The notes beneath the pieces were generated by a model. The model saw only the letters and a program-made list of their open reading frames with translations. It ran no database searches and was not told the DNA's origin. DNA of 64,000 nucleotides, from positions 1 to 64,000 of the forward strand of contig DASUAL010000077.1 in NCBI GenBank assembly GCA_035763805.1, in the 5' to 3' direction. This DNA comes from DASUAL01 sp035763805. Its GTDB lineage: Bacteria; Gemmatimonadota; Gemmatimonadetes; Gemmatimonadales; GWC2-71-9. Shown piece by piece: positions 35,574 through 44,009 of this stretch (positions within the stretch are counted from its first letter, which is position 1; each line of letters begins with the position of its first letter). The position numbers were made by a program, and so were the translations under genes.

Positions 35574-38237
35574 GTGCCGTCCCTCGAGCGCTGGGTGTAC
35601 TTCTTCGGGCCGGGCCGGGCCGACGGCTCGGCCGCGATGCGCGACATCCTGGGCGGCAAGGGCGCGGGGCTGGCCGAGATGGCGAACCTCGGCCTGCCCG
35701 TTCCGCCCGGTTTCACGATCTCCGCCAAGCTGTGCCTCACCTACCTCGAGCAAGGCACCTTCCCCGACCAGCTGCGTGAAGAAGTCACCCGCCACCTGAA
35801 GCAGCTCGAACAAGCGACCAAGAAGAGGTTCGGCGATCGGGAGAACCCGCTGCTCGTCTCGGTGCGCTCGGGTGCCGCGGTTTCCATGCCGGGGATGATG
35901 GAGACGATTCTGAACCTCGGCCTGAACGACGACACCGTGCAGGGGATGATCGCGGGCTCGCACAATCCCCGCTTCGCCTACGATTCCTACCGGCGCTTCG
36001 TCCAGATGTACGGCGACGTGGTCTTCGATCTCGGCAAGCGGCCGTTCGAAGAAGTGCTGGAGGAGGCGAAGCGACGGCGCAAGGTACAGCGCGACATCGA
36101 CCTGCCAGTGGAGGACCTGAAGGGCCTGGTGAGCGAGTTCAAGTCCATCATCCAGGCAAAGCGCGGTCTCCCCTTCCCCGACGATCCTACGGCGCAGCTG
36201 TGGGGCGCGATCGAGGCGGTGTTCAAGAGCTGGAACACGCGCCGCGCCGTGGACTACCGGCGCGTCCACGGTATCCCGGACGACCTGGGCACGGCCGTGA
36301 GCGTGGTCGCCATGGTGTACGGCAACCTGGGCGACGACTCCGGGACCGGCGTCGCCTTCACCCGGGACTGCCGCACCGGGGAAAAGGTACTGCAGGGCGA
36401 CTTTCTCACGAACGCACAAGGGGAAGACGTCGTGTCGGGCGCGCGCACCCCCGAGCCGCTCGCCAAGATGAAGCGCGGCAAGCTCGCGAAGGTGTACCGC
36501 GATCTCGAGCGCATGGCGGCGAAGCTCGAGCGACACTTCAGGGACGTGCAGGACATCGAGTTCACATTCGAGCACGGGAGCCTGTACCTGCTCCAGACCC
36601 GCCGGGCTCAGCGCACGGGTCTCGCCGCCGTGCGCGTCGCGGTCGAGCTGGTCGAGGAGGGGCTCATCACGGAGGACGAGGCCGTGCAACGCGTTCCGCC
36701 GGAGGACCTGAACCAGATCTTCCACCCGATGGTGGACCCCAAGGCCGCGGTCACGGTCGTCGCGAAGGGCCTCCCTGCCTCACCCGGTGCCGCGACCGGC
36801 GAGGCCGTGTTCGACGCGGACGAGGCGGAGGCGCTCGCGAAGCAGGGACGTCAGGTCATCCTGGTGCGCCCCGAGACGAGCCCCGAGGACTTTCACGGGA
36901 TCGTCGCCGCGCGGGCAGTGCTCACCGCGCGCGGCGGGATGACGAGCCACGCGGCCATCGTGGCGCGCGGCATGGGGAAAACGTGCGTCGTGGGCGCCAA
37001 AGAAATCGAGGTGGACGCGAGTGCCGGCCGGTTCCACGCCAACGGCCGCCTCGTGAAGCGCGGCCAGGTGATCACCGTGGATGGGACCACCGGGCGGGTG
37101 CTGCTCGGCGCCGCGAAGCTCGTCGAGCCGAAGATCGGCGTGCACTACGCCAAGCTCATGAGCTGGGCCGACGCGCGCCGCCGGTTGCGGGTCCGCGCCA
37201 ACGCCGACACGCCGCCGGACGCGAAACGCGCCCGCGAGCTCGGCGCCGAAGGGATTGGGCTGTGCCGCACGGAGCACATGTTCTTCGAAGGCGACCGGAT
37301 CACGGCCATGCGAGAGATGATCGTCGCGCCCGACGAGGCCGGCCGCCGCCGCGCGCTCGCCAAGCTGCTGCCGATGCAGCGCGCCGACTTCGAGGGAATC
37401 TTCGAGGCGATGGCCGGCCATCCGGTGACCATCCGGCTGCTCGACCCGCCGCTGCACGAGTTCCTGCCGCATACGCGGCAGGAGGTCGCGGCCCTCGCGA
37501 AGGTCATGAAGGTGCCGCTGCTCACGCTGCAGCGGATCGTGGACTCGCTGGTCGAGGCGAATCCGATGCTCGGCCACCGCGGCTGCCGGCTCGGCATCAC
37601 CTATCCCGAGATCACCGAGATGCAGGCGCGCGCCATCTTCGAGGCCGCGTGCCGGGTCGTCGGCGGGGGGAAGACCGTGGTCGTCGAGGTGATGATCCCG
37701 CTGGTGGCCCACGTGGAGGAGCTGCGGCACCAGGCGGGGATCGTGCGCCGGGTGGCCCAGGAGGTGTTTCTCGCGGAAGCCCGCGCCGTGCCGTACCTCG
37801 TCGGCACGATGATCGAGCTGCCGCGGGCGGCCCTCACCAGCGACGAGATCGCCAAAGAAGCCGAATTCTTCTCGTTCGGCACCAACGACCTCACCCAGAC
37901 GACGTTCGGGCTATCCCGGGACGACGCCGGCCGGTTTCTGCCGTTCTACGTGGAACGCGGCATTCTGAAGGACGATCCCTTCCGGGTCCTCGACCAGGAA
38001 GGGGTCGGCAAGCTCGTCGAGATCGCCGTGCGGCTGGGCCGTGGCACCCGGAACGAGATCAAGATCGGCATCTGCGGCGAGCACGGCGGCGAGCCCGACT
38101 CCGTGAAGTTCTGCCACCACGTCGGGATGAACTACGTGTCGTGCTCGCCGTTCCGTGTCCCCATCGCCCGGCTCGCCGCGGCGCAGGCGGCGCTCGAGGA
38201 GCAAGGCGTCATCAACCGGACGAAGGCTACCGTCTGA
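35574..38237 (+). CDS. ppdK: Pyruvate, phosphate dikinase
   Basis: 887 residues. Interconverts pyruvate + ATP + Pi with PEP + AMP + PPi. The nucleotide-binding domain opens with 'GGKGAGLAEMANLGLPVPPGF'; the phospho-histidine is about His459 in 'GGMTSHAAIVARGMGK'; the PEP barrel includes 'GIGLCRTEHMFF', 'FSFGTNDLTQTTFG' and the catalytic cysteine in 'GICGEHGGEP'. GTG start six bases after purF. It may serve gluconeogenesis or PPi-dependent glycolysis. It ends the operon and overlaps the opposing pseudogene by 11 bases. Confidence 0.96.
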   Translation: MPSLERWVYFFGPGRADGSAAMRDILGGKGAGLAEMANLGLPVPPGFTISAKLCLTYLEQGTFPDQLREEVTRHLKQLEQATKKRFGDRENPLLVSVRSGAAVSMPGMMETILNLGLNDDTVQGMIAGSHNPRFAYDSYRRFVQMYGDVVFDLGKRPFEEVLEEAKRRRKVQRDIDLPVEDLKGLVSEFKSIIQAKRGLPFPDDPTAQLWGAIEAVFKSWNTRRAVDYRRVHGIPDDLGTAVSVVAMVYGNLGDDSGTGVAFTRDCRTGEKVLQGDFLTNAQGEDVVSGARTPEPLAKMKRGKLAKVYRDLERMAAKLERHFRDVQDIEFTFEHGSLYLLQTRRAQRTGLAAVRVAVELVEEGLITEDEAVQRVPPEDLNQIFHPMVDPKAAVTVVAKGLPASPGAATGEAVFDADEAEALAKQGRQVILVRPETSPEDFHGIVAARAVLTARGGMTSHAAIVARGMGKTCVVGAKEIEVDASAGRFHANGRLVKRGQVITVDGTTGRVLLGAAKLVEPKIGVHYAKLMSWADARRRLRVRANADTPPDAKRARELGAEGIGLCRTEHMFFEGDRITAMREMIVAPDEAGRRRALAKLLPMQRADFEGIFEAMAGHPVTIRLLDPPLHEFLPHTRQEVAALAKVMKVPLLTLQRIVDSLVEANPMLGHRGCRLGITYPEITEMQARAIFEAACRVVGGGKTVVVEVMIPLVAHVEELRHQAGIVRRVAQEVFLAEARAVPYLVGTMIELPRAALTSDEIAKEAEFFSFGTNDLTQTTFGLSRDDAGRFLPFYVERGILKDDPFRVLDQEGVGKLVEIAVRLGRGTRNEIKIGICGEHGGEPDSVKFCHHVGMNYVSCSPFRVPIARLAAAQAALEEQGVINRTKATV

Positions 38238-39297
38238 GCGCCATGCCGAGGGACAGGCGCGGCGTTACGCGAACACCACGAGGAGCGCCGAGATCGCGAA
38301 GGGGGCCGTCAGCGCCGAGCACATAGTACGGCCGCTCCGGCAGATACCGCACCACTTTCCGCGCCAGGCAGGCGCGCGTCACATCGAAGAATCCCGCGAT
38401 CTCCCTCCGCATGCGCTCGACTTCTTCGGCCGGTAGGCCGTGAGGCATGAAGCTGTCATCGTCTTCAACGCCGCGGCGTTCCGCTTCCGCGTGGTGCAGG
38501 AGATCCGCTCCTGCAAGCGCTCGAGACCCACGGAGCAGCGGCTCCGCGCCCGCGTCGCCGTGCAGGTTGAGTGTGAGCTCGATCCTCTCCCAGCTCAGTT
38601 CCGGCGGCAGTGGCTCTGTCGCGGCGCGCGCCTCGATCGCCTGCAGACGGGCGCGCGCCTGCCTCGCCGCCGCATACTGCTGGCGCCACGCGGAGAACAC
38701 CTGCTCGCGCCACGCCGCATCGAGCCGGGGCAACACAGCCTGAGCGGTGCCTCTAGCAACTCGGCGGCCGCGGAAGGCCCCTCCGTTCCGTGGATCGGGG
38801 CGACCCTGCTCGACGCGACCGCGAGGGCAGCCAGTCGCTCCGAAAGCGACGGGTGCGTGTCCTCCGTGCCGGTCTTGTCACGCAGGGCCTCCTCGAGCCA
38901 CCTGCCGACATCCGCCGCCGGCGGCCCGGCGCGCACGGCGCCGACCATACGCGAGACGACGCCCTCGGGCGGCGCCTCTTGCTCTCGCGCCAAGCGACTG
39001 ACCGACGGCCAGTACCGCCGCCCCAAGAGCGTCTCGCCCAGCGCGAGCTTCACCAACGCCCGGCCGATGGTGTCACGCCCTGCCAGGTCGGCCGCCACTC
39101 GGTCCGCCTCGTATTCGCGGGTCCGTGCGAGCACGAACGAGTACGCGTTGAAGCACGGTGCGAACCGCTCGAGAAATGCTTCGAAGATTCCCCGCCAGCC
39201 GTGCTGGGTTTGGTGCAGGGCTCTCGAGGAGCCGACCCCAGGTGGAGCGGATCCGATAGATCCACGAGCCGAACCGGCCGTGGTTGCGCATCGTAGC
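38227..39297 (-). pseudogene. M48-family peptidase remnant, 5'-truncated and frameshifted
   Basis: Three overlapping frames on the minus strand together spell the C-terminal half of an M48 membrane metallopeptidase. 'GRFGSWIYRIRSTWGRLLE' (39291-39220, frame 1) continues as 'LHQTQHGWRGIFEAFLERF', 'NAYSFVLARTREYEADRVAADLAG' and 'HPSLSERLAAL' (frame 2), then near 38750 as 'VLPRLDAAWREQVFSAW' (frame 3) to a TAG at 38227. The third zinc ligand region 'EYEADR' is kept, but the HExxH motif and the N-terminal half are absent; tmRNA and its terminator lie where they should be. Two frameshifts plus the truncation make it a pseudogene unless the assembly is faulty. Confidence 0.75.
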
Positions 39298-39357
39298 GGT
39301 CCCTGGTCATCCCCGTGTCCGCGTGGCGCCCAACGATGGCCTGGACTGGATGACGTG

Positions 39358-39390
39358 AAAAGGGGCTGCGTCCACTCGTGGCGCAACCCC
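39358..39390 (-). terminator. Rho-independent terminator of ssrA
   Basis: On the minus strand, GGGGTTGCG (39390-39382) pairs with CGCAGCCCC (39370-39362), with an inner CCA/TGG stem around a CGAG loop, followed by TTTT. It begins 11 bases after the end of tmRNA. Confidence 0.8.
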
Positions 39391-39401
39391 TCGAAATGCC
39401 A

Positions 39402-39758
39402 TGGAGGCGCGGGGAATTGAACCCCGGTCCGAGAATGACTCCGATGCCGCTCCTACGTGCGTAGGCGAGGCTTTGAAGGTCTCACCACCGCGGCACCTCG
39501 CCGGCCTCGGCAGCGACTAGCCCTTGAAAGCTCTTACGCGACCCGTTCGGGCCCCAGGTCACGCCAGCCCGATTTTGCGATACGTGAGCGCCGCCTCAGG
39601 CGGGCTGCTACTCACGCAGGTGCGTGAAGCCGAAGCTTACGCAGCCAGTGCCAATTCAGAGTTGGCAGTTATGATGTTTGCCAGTGGTTTTACCAGGTGA
39701 CTGACGACCTGGGCACGCAGCGACAACCTCGCCGAACCCGTCGAAGCCTGTCGCCCCC
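39402..39758 (-). ncRNA. ssrA: Transfer-messenger RNA (tmRNA)
   Basis: 357 nt, one-piece tmRNA for trans-translation rescue of stalled ribosomes. The 5' end GGGGGCG pairs with CGCCTCC at the 3' end, giving an acceptor stem with G3:U wobble, the alanine identity element. The T arm reads GGTTCAATTCC. The tag frame starts at GCA in the single-stranded stretch and encodes ANIITANSELALAA followed by TAA (39637-39639); the last residues resemble the usual LAA protease signal. The 3' CCA is not encoded (TGG follows the discriminator A). A promoter and terminator flank it. Confidence 0.97.
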
Positions 39759-39766
39759 TGACGCCT

Positions 39767-39795
39767 AACCTAGCCGGCAGCAGGTGCTTTTTCAA
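39767..39795 (-). promoter_or_regulatory. Predicted ssrA promoter overlapping the GGDEF gene's stop codon
   Basis: TTGAAA (39795-39790), a 17-base spacer and TAGGTT (39772-39767) on the minus strand. The -10 box starts with the TAG stop codon of the GGDEF gene (39772-39770). Transcription would start near 39760, at the mature 5' end of tmRNA. Confidence 0.65.
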
Positions 39796-41296
39796 CCCGA
39801 TTGCGGCCAGCCTGCTTGGCGCGGTACAGCGCGGCGTCCGCCGTGCTCCGCAGGTTGGCCACCTCCCGCACGCTATCCGGGTAGGCCGCGACCCCGCAGG
39901 ACAACGTGAGCGGATATGTGTCACCGTTCCAGTGCCACGTCGTGCGCTCGACGGTGTGACGGATGCGCTCGGCCACCTCGAGACCGGACTCGATCGGGGT
40001 GTGCGGCATCCAGATCGCGAACTCCTCTCCCCCGATCCGCGCCACCAGATCCTTATCGCGCACCGCGCCCTCGAGGATTCGGGCTATGTGCCGCAGGGCG
40101 GAGTCGCCCGCCCCATGGCCGAACGTGTCGTTCAGTCGCTTGAAGTGGTCGAGATCCGCGTAGATGAGCGTGGCGATGGCGGGTGGCTGGCCGGCGGAGT
40201 GCTTGGCGAGCGCGCGGTCGAACTCCCGCCGGTTGCGCAGCCCCGTGAGCGGGTCGCTCACCGCCCGCTGCTCCGCCTCGTACACGGCGCGCGCGGCTGC
40301 GAGGCGAGACCCCAACTCCGTGACGAGCCGCTGGATCTGCTCGGCGACGGGGCTGGCGGGCGGGATGGGCGGCCCCATGAGTACCAGCGCGCCGACCACG
40401 AAGTGACCGTCGAACACCGGGTACGCCGCGCCGGCGCGGTCCTGGCGCCGCCGGTCCGGCAGGGCGCTCCCGAGGATGTCCTCCGCGCCCTCGGTGACGA
40501 CCGGCACGCCGGACTGCACGGCGCGCAGCGCCGGCGCGTCTGCCGGCAGCGTGAGCCCCGCGACCCGGCCGTCGGCGGCGGTCGAGACCGCCACGACCCG
40601 GGCACCGCCGGCGGCGGAGCCCATGCCGTGGAGCACGATCGCCGCGCCCCGCTGGGACAGCTGCTGGGCGAGCTCGACCCCGGCCTTGGCGATGCCTTCG
40701 AGCGTCTTGGCACCGGCGGCGATCGCCGCGAGCTGCTTGGCGACGAGCTGGCCCGCCTGCTCGCCCGGCTCCTCCAGCTGCGCCAGCCGCATGCTGGCGA
40801 CCAGCCGCCGCAGCTCGTCGACGACGGCCTCGGCCAGCTCCGGTGACGCGTCTGGCTGTCCCAGCAGCAGCCCCGCGCCGAACGGAAAGTCGCCGACCGC
40901 GACGTAGGTGCCCTGCGGCTCGCGCGCCACGTGAGCGCGACCGTCCACGGAGGCGAGCTGCACGATCGCCGCGCCGCGGCGCCGCATATCGCTGCTCACG
41001 TCGTCCCTGCCCACCACCTCGACGTCCTCCTCGCGCAGCCCGACGACCCAACCGGCCTTCGCGCCGTGTGCGCGACGCAGCAGGTCGATCGTGTGCTCGA
41101 AGTCGGAGGGCCGGGTAACGGGCCTGTCCGAGAGCCAGATGCGGACCAGCGGCGCGAGCGCGAGCCCACCGGCGGCGAGGAAGCCGCCCGCGGCCGCGAG
41201 CAGCGCCCACAGGCTCGCGTGGAGCACCGCGTACACTACCCCGGCGAGGCCGAGCGCGGCGAGCCCGCGCCCGACCCATACCCCCTGCCGTTTCAT
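39770..41296 (-). CDS. Membrane-anchored GAF-GGDEF diguanylate cyclase
   Basis: 508 residues. Two N-terminal hydrophobic helices (about residues 10-55), a GAF-like sensory region (about 170-330, 'GVPVVTEGAEDI', 'AYPVFDGHFVVGALVLMG'), then a GGDEF domain: 'DPLTGLRNRREFDRAL', 'LIYADLDHFKRLNDTFGHGAGD' and the active-site 'GGEEF' near residue 420. It should make cyclic-di-GMP; no upstream RxxD inhibitory site is evident. ATGA overlap with larB. Its 3' end carries the tmRNA promoter. Confidence 0.9.
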   Translation of the reverse strand: MKRQGVWVGRGLAALGLAGVVYAVLHASLWALLAAAGGFLAAGGLALAPLVRIWLSDRPVTRPSDFEHTIDLLRRAHGAKAGWVVGLREEDVEVVGRDDVSSDMRRRGAAIVQLASVDGRAHVAREPQGTYVAVGDFPFGAGLLLGQPDASPELAEAVVDELRRLVASMRLAQLEEPGEQAGQLVAKQLAAIAAGAKTLEGIAKAGVELAQQLSQRGAAIVLHGMGSAAGGARVVAVSTAADGRVAGLTLPADAPALRAVQSGVPVVTEGAEDILGSALPDRRRQDRAGAAYPVFDGHFVVGALVLMGPPIPPASPVAEQIQRLVTELGSRLAAARAVYEAEQRAVSDPLTGLRNRREFDRALAKHSAGQPPAIATLIYADLDHFKRLNDTFGHGAGDSALRHIARILEGAVRDKDLVARIGGEEFAIWMPHTPIESGLEVAERIRHTVERTTWHWNGDTYPLTLSCGVAAYPDSVREVANLRSTADAALYRAKQAGRNRVEKAPAAG

Positions 41297-41976
41297 GAGT
41301 GGTTGATACGGCTCGCGGCGGCGGCGGCGCCGAACCCGTTGTCGATATTGACCACGGTGACGCCCGAGGCGCAGGAGTTGAGCATGCCGAGCAGGGCCGC
41401 GACGCCGCCGAACGAGGCCCCATAACCCACGCTCGTCGGCACGGCGATCACGGGTACGGGCACCAAGCCCCCGACGACGCTCGGGAGCGCGCCTTCCATC
41501 CCCGCCACGACGATAATGACAGCCGCGCGCCGCAGCGCGTCCGTCTGCGTCAGAATCCGGTGGATCCCCGCGACGCCTACGTCGGTAAGGCGGTCGACGC
41601 GGTTGCGGAGCGCGCGGGCGGTGACGGCCGCCTCTTCGGCCACCGGCAGGTCGCTGGTGCCGGCGGTGACCACGAGAATGGTGCCCCGCCCCGTCGGCTC
41701 GGGCTCGGGATCGGGCGGCAGGTACACGGTGCGACCCAGCTCGTTCACTTCGGCGCGCGAAAATCGTCCGCTGAGCGCCTCGCGGTGTGCCGCGTCCGCC
41801 CGGGTCACGAGGAAGCTGCCGCTCGCCGCCGCGAGGCGGTCGGCGATCCCGGCGACCTGAGCGGGCGTCTTCCCCTGACACAGGATCACCTCCTGGTACC
41901 CCTGCGTAACGGGCCGGAGATGATCGATCGTGGCGAAGGGGAGACGCTCGAGCAGCCGTCCGAGATCGTCGAGCAT
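41293..41976 (-). CDS. larB: LarB: pyridinium-3,5-biscarboxylic acid mononucleotide synthase
   Basis: 227 residues, related to PurE in the C-terminal half ('GTSDLPVAEEAAVTA', 'VAGMEGALPSVVGGLVPVPVIAVPTSVGYG', 'LLGMLNSCASGVTVVNIDNGFGAA'). LarB starts synthesis of the nickel-pincer nucleotide from nicotinic acid adenine dinucleotide. N-terminal 'GYQEVILCQGKTPAQV' is also characteristic. ATG overlaps the dusB stop (TGATG); a GTG one codon earlier is possible. The partner genes larC, larE and larA are not in the window. Confidence 0.9.
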   Translation of the reverse strand: MLDDLGRLLERLPFATIDHLRPVTQGYQEVILCQGKTPAQVAGIADRLAAASGSFLVTRADAAHREALSGRFSRAEVNELGRTVYLPPDPEPEPTGRGTILVVTAGTSDLPVAEEAAVTARALRNRVDRLTDVGVAGIHRILTQTDALRRAAVIIVVAGMEGALPSVVGGLVPVPVIAVPTSVGYGASFGGVAALLGMLNSCASGVTVVNIDNGFGAAAAASRINHS

Positions 41977-42965
41977 CACGCGGCCCGCGCCGTCGCGGGC
42001 TCCGCCAGGTATGCCGAGAAGATCGCCTCGGCCTGGCGCATCGATTCGACCTGAAGCAGCTGCTCGCGGAGCTGGGCAGCGCCGGGGACACCCTTCGTGT
42101 ACCAGCCGAGGTGCTTGCGGAACTCGAGCACGGTTTTGCGCGTGTCGCCCTGAAGCCGGAGCGCCAAGCGGGCGTGCTCAAGGGCGGTCGCGAAGCGCTC
42201 GCTGGGCGTCGGATCGCAGCGCTTCGCCCCTCCGTCGAGAAGGTTCCTAGCCTGTGCGAAGATCCACGGGTTGCCGAACGAGCCGCGCGCGACCATGACG
42301 CCGGCACACCCGGTGTGGCGCCGCATCGCGACGACGTCCTCGGGCGTCGTGATGTCGCCATTGCCGATCACGGGGATGTCGAGCGCCGCGACCACCCGAG
42401 CGATCTCGTCCCAGTCGGCGCTCCCCGAGAACATCTGGGTGCGGGTGCGGGCGTGCAGCGTGAGCGCCTGGGCCCCCGCTTCCCGGCAACGCAGCGCTAT
42501 GGTCACTGGGTCGCGCTGGGTCTCGTCCCAGCCGCTTCGGATCTTCACGGTGACCGGGAGATGGGTCGCCCCGCGCACCGCGCGGATGATGCTCTGGACC
42601 AGCCCGAGGTCCCTCAGGCACCCCGACCCGCCGTTGTTCTTCACGACCTTCTTGACGGGGCATCCGAAATTGAGGTCGATAAAGTCGGGCTTGCAGACCG
42701 CCGTCACCATTTCGGCAGCGCGCGCCATGACGGTGGCGTCCGCGCCGTAGAGCTGGATCCCGATCGGACGCTCCTGCGCCTCGAAGCGCATGTCCTCGAA
42801 CAGGTGCTCGATGCCGCGGGCGACGCCCACGGCCGAGATGAACTCGGACACGACGACATCTGCCCCGAACTGGCGGCACAGCAGCCGGAACGGGGACTCC
42901 GACACCCCGGACATCGGCGCCAGGAAGAGCGGAAACTCGTGTGTGACCGGGTAGGGAAACCGCAT
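41976..42965 (-). CDS. dusB: tRNA-dihydrouridine synthase
   Basis: About 329 residues. FMN enzyme reducing uridines in tRNA D loops. 'LFLAPMSGVSESPFR', 'IDLNFGCPVKKVVKNNGGSGCL' (catalytic cysteine), 'TVKIRSGWD', 'LTLHARTRTQMFSGSADW' and 'VIGNGDITTPEDV' are family motifs. The ATG at 42963-42965 is preferred over one 12 codons upstream because the conserved part begins directly after it and the longer form would consume a palindromic control region. The exact Dus subfamily (A, B or C) is not certain. Confidence 0.9.
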   Translation of the reverse strand: MRFPYPVTHEFPLFLAPMSGVSESPFRLLCRQFGADVVVSEFISAVGVARGIEHLFEDMRFEAQERPIGIQLYGADATVMARAAEMVTAVCKPDFIDLNFGCPVKKVVKNNGGSGCLRDLGLVQSIIRAVRGATHLPVTVKIRSGWDETQRDPVTIALRCREAGAQALTLHARTRTQMFSGSADWDEIARVVAALDIPVIGNGDITTPEDVVAMRRHTGCAGVMVARGSFGNPWIFAQARNLLDGGAKRCDPTPSERFATALEHARLALRLQGDTRKTVLEFRKHLGWYTKGVPGAAQLREQLLQVESMRQAEAIFSAYLAEPATARAA

Positions 42966-42972
42966 GCGGGAC

Positions 42973-43015
42973 AACGTAATGATGCGTTGCATAAGGGGCA
43001 ACCAGTCATTACGTT
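42973..43015. promoter_or_regulatory. Long palindrome between dusB and the EIIA gene
   Basis: A perfect 10-base inverted repeat, AACGTAATGA (42973-42982) and TCATTACGTT (43006-43015), encloses an inner inverted pair GTTGC/GCAAC (42986-42990, 42998-43002). It lies between two divergent genes and could be an operator for a dimeric repressor or an RNA hairpin. Its AT-rich half-sites stand out in this high-GC sequence. Confidence 0.65.
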
Positions 43016-43045
43016 ACGCGGCCGTCCTGACCTTGAGCGAACGCC

Positions 43046-43498
43046 TTGCGCCTGCGCGAGTTCTTTTCCGAAGACGGCATCAACCTCCAGCTGCAGAGCA
43101 CCGCCAAGGACGAGGTGCTGAAGGAGCTGGTCGGGCTGCTCAAGCTCGACGACAAGGCCGAGCAGACTCTCGTGAAGATGCTCAAGCGGCGCGAGACACT
43201 CGGTTCGACCGGTATCGGCCAGCACATCGCGATCCCGCACTGTCGGGCGCTCGCCGTGAACCGCCTCCGGGTCGCCTTCGGCCGCAAGCTCCAGGGCATC
43301 GACTTCAACGCCATCGACGGCAAGCCCGTCCATTATTTCTTCCTCATCGTGGCGCCTCCACTCGAGGTTTCCAACCAGTATCTCCCCGTCCTGGGCAAGA
43401 TCGCGCAGTTCGCCAAAGAGGCGGACGTGCCCGATCGGCTCGCCAGGTTGAATACCGCGCAGGAGTTGTTGCAGCTGCTGGAAGAGAAGAACATCTGA
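43046..43498 (+). CDS. PTS EIIA-Ntr-like phosphocarrier protein
   Basis: 150 residues, single EIIA type-2 domain. The phospho-acceptor is His65 in 'STGIGQHIAIPHCR'. 'GIDFNAIDGKPVHYFFLIVAP' is a second conserved block. It resembles PtsN, the regulatory enzyme IIA of the nitrogen PTS, more closely than the copy at 9373. TTG start, without a clear ribosome site. No rpoN, EI or NPr gene is nearby. The heptamer element begins right at its stop codon. Confidence 0.87.
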   Translation: MRLREFFSEDGINLQLQSTAKDEVLKELVGLLKLDDKAEQTLVKMLKRRETLGSTGIGQHIAIPHCRALAVNRLRVAFGRKLQGIDFNAIDGKPVHYFFLIVAPPLEVSNQYLPVLGKIAQFAKEADVPDRLARLNTAQELLQLLEEKNI

Positions 43499-44009
43499 AG
43501 GCGTTGCCGGTTGCCGGAGAGGCGTTGCCGATTGCCTTGCCGACAAGTGATACAGGCGCGCGTCCGAATGATGATGCTCTGCCGAGATTTCTTTCTAGCT
43601 TTGCCACGTGGGCGATTTCCGAAAGCTCGTCGCCTGGCAGGAGGCAAAGCGACTGGCCGTCCTGTCTCGTGATGCCGTCCAGTCGCTGCCGCGGGCAGAG
43701 GTTTTCGCGCTTGGCGCGCAATGGCGCCGTGCGGCTTACAGCATTGCCCTGAACATCGCTGAGGGAGCGACTCAGGCCAGCCCACGCCAGTTCAGGCGTT
43801 ACTTGGAAATCGCGAAGGGCTCCCTGGACGAGCTCCAGGCGGTGCTGGAGCTCGCTGAGGCCCTGGGCTACCTCTCCGGCGCCAGACTCAGCGAACTCCG
43901 TCTGGCCCGCACCCACTGCGCCCGACTGGTTACGGCCCTAGCCGGGAGCATTTCACCTGGCAGAGACGCCTCTCCCGGCAACGCCCCTTCCGACAACCGG
44001 TAACGCCTC
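43499..44009. mobile_element. Heptamer inverted-repeat element carrying an S23-type gene
   Basis: The left arm (43499-43531) and right arm (43974-44009) are inverted copies, about 30 of 33 aligned bases matching with one small gap. Each is built from a GTTGCCG heptamer (43503-43530 contains three copies). The arms enclose a four-helix-bundle gene. The right arm encodes that protein's last residues and reaches the guaA stop codon; the left arm abuts the stop of the EIIA gene. Intervening sequences in 23S rRNA also consist of a long stem with an S23 gene inside, but this one lies between protein genes. Mobility is inference; no target duplication could be confirmed. Confidence 0.6.
43608..44003 (+). 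CDS. S23/Avd-like four-helix-bundle protein
   Basis: 131 residues. The core reads 'FRKLVAWQEAKRLAV', 'LGAQWRRAAYSIALNIAEGATQ' and 'RRYLEIAKGSLDELQAVLELAEALGYL', the pattern of the 23S rRNA-intervening-sequence (S23) four-helix-bundle family, related in fold to Avd of diversity-generating retroelements. No reverse transcriptase is present. The last 18 or so residues are translated from the right repeat arm and are not family-like. The GTG start is six bases after a TAGCTT hexamer, so it may be transcribed from its own leaderless promoter. Biochemical role unknown; RNA binding is likely for the family. Confidence 0.88.
   Translation: MGDFRKLVAWQEAKRLAVLSRDAVQSLPRAEVFALGAQWRRAAYSIALNIAEGATQASPRQFRRYLEIAKGSLDELQAVLELAEALGYLSGARLSELRLARTHCARLVTALAGSISPGRDASPGNAPSDNR

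Noticed and set aside
39637..39924. 95-codon protein gene ending in ANIITANSELALAA
   Set aside because: The ending is the tmRNA tag; the upstream part is GGDEF antisense-frame and tmRNA sequence.
43499..44009. Diversity-generating retroelement
   Set aside because: Only an Avd-like fold is present; there is no reverse transcriptase, template repeat or variable repeat nearby.
43499..44009. Classical insertion sequence
   Set aside because: No transposase gene; the enclosed protein is a four-helix bundle and no target-site duplication could be identified.
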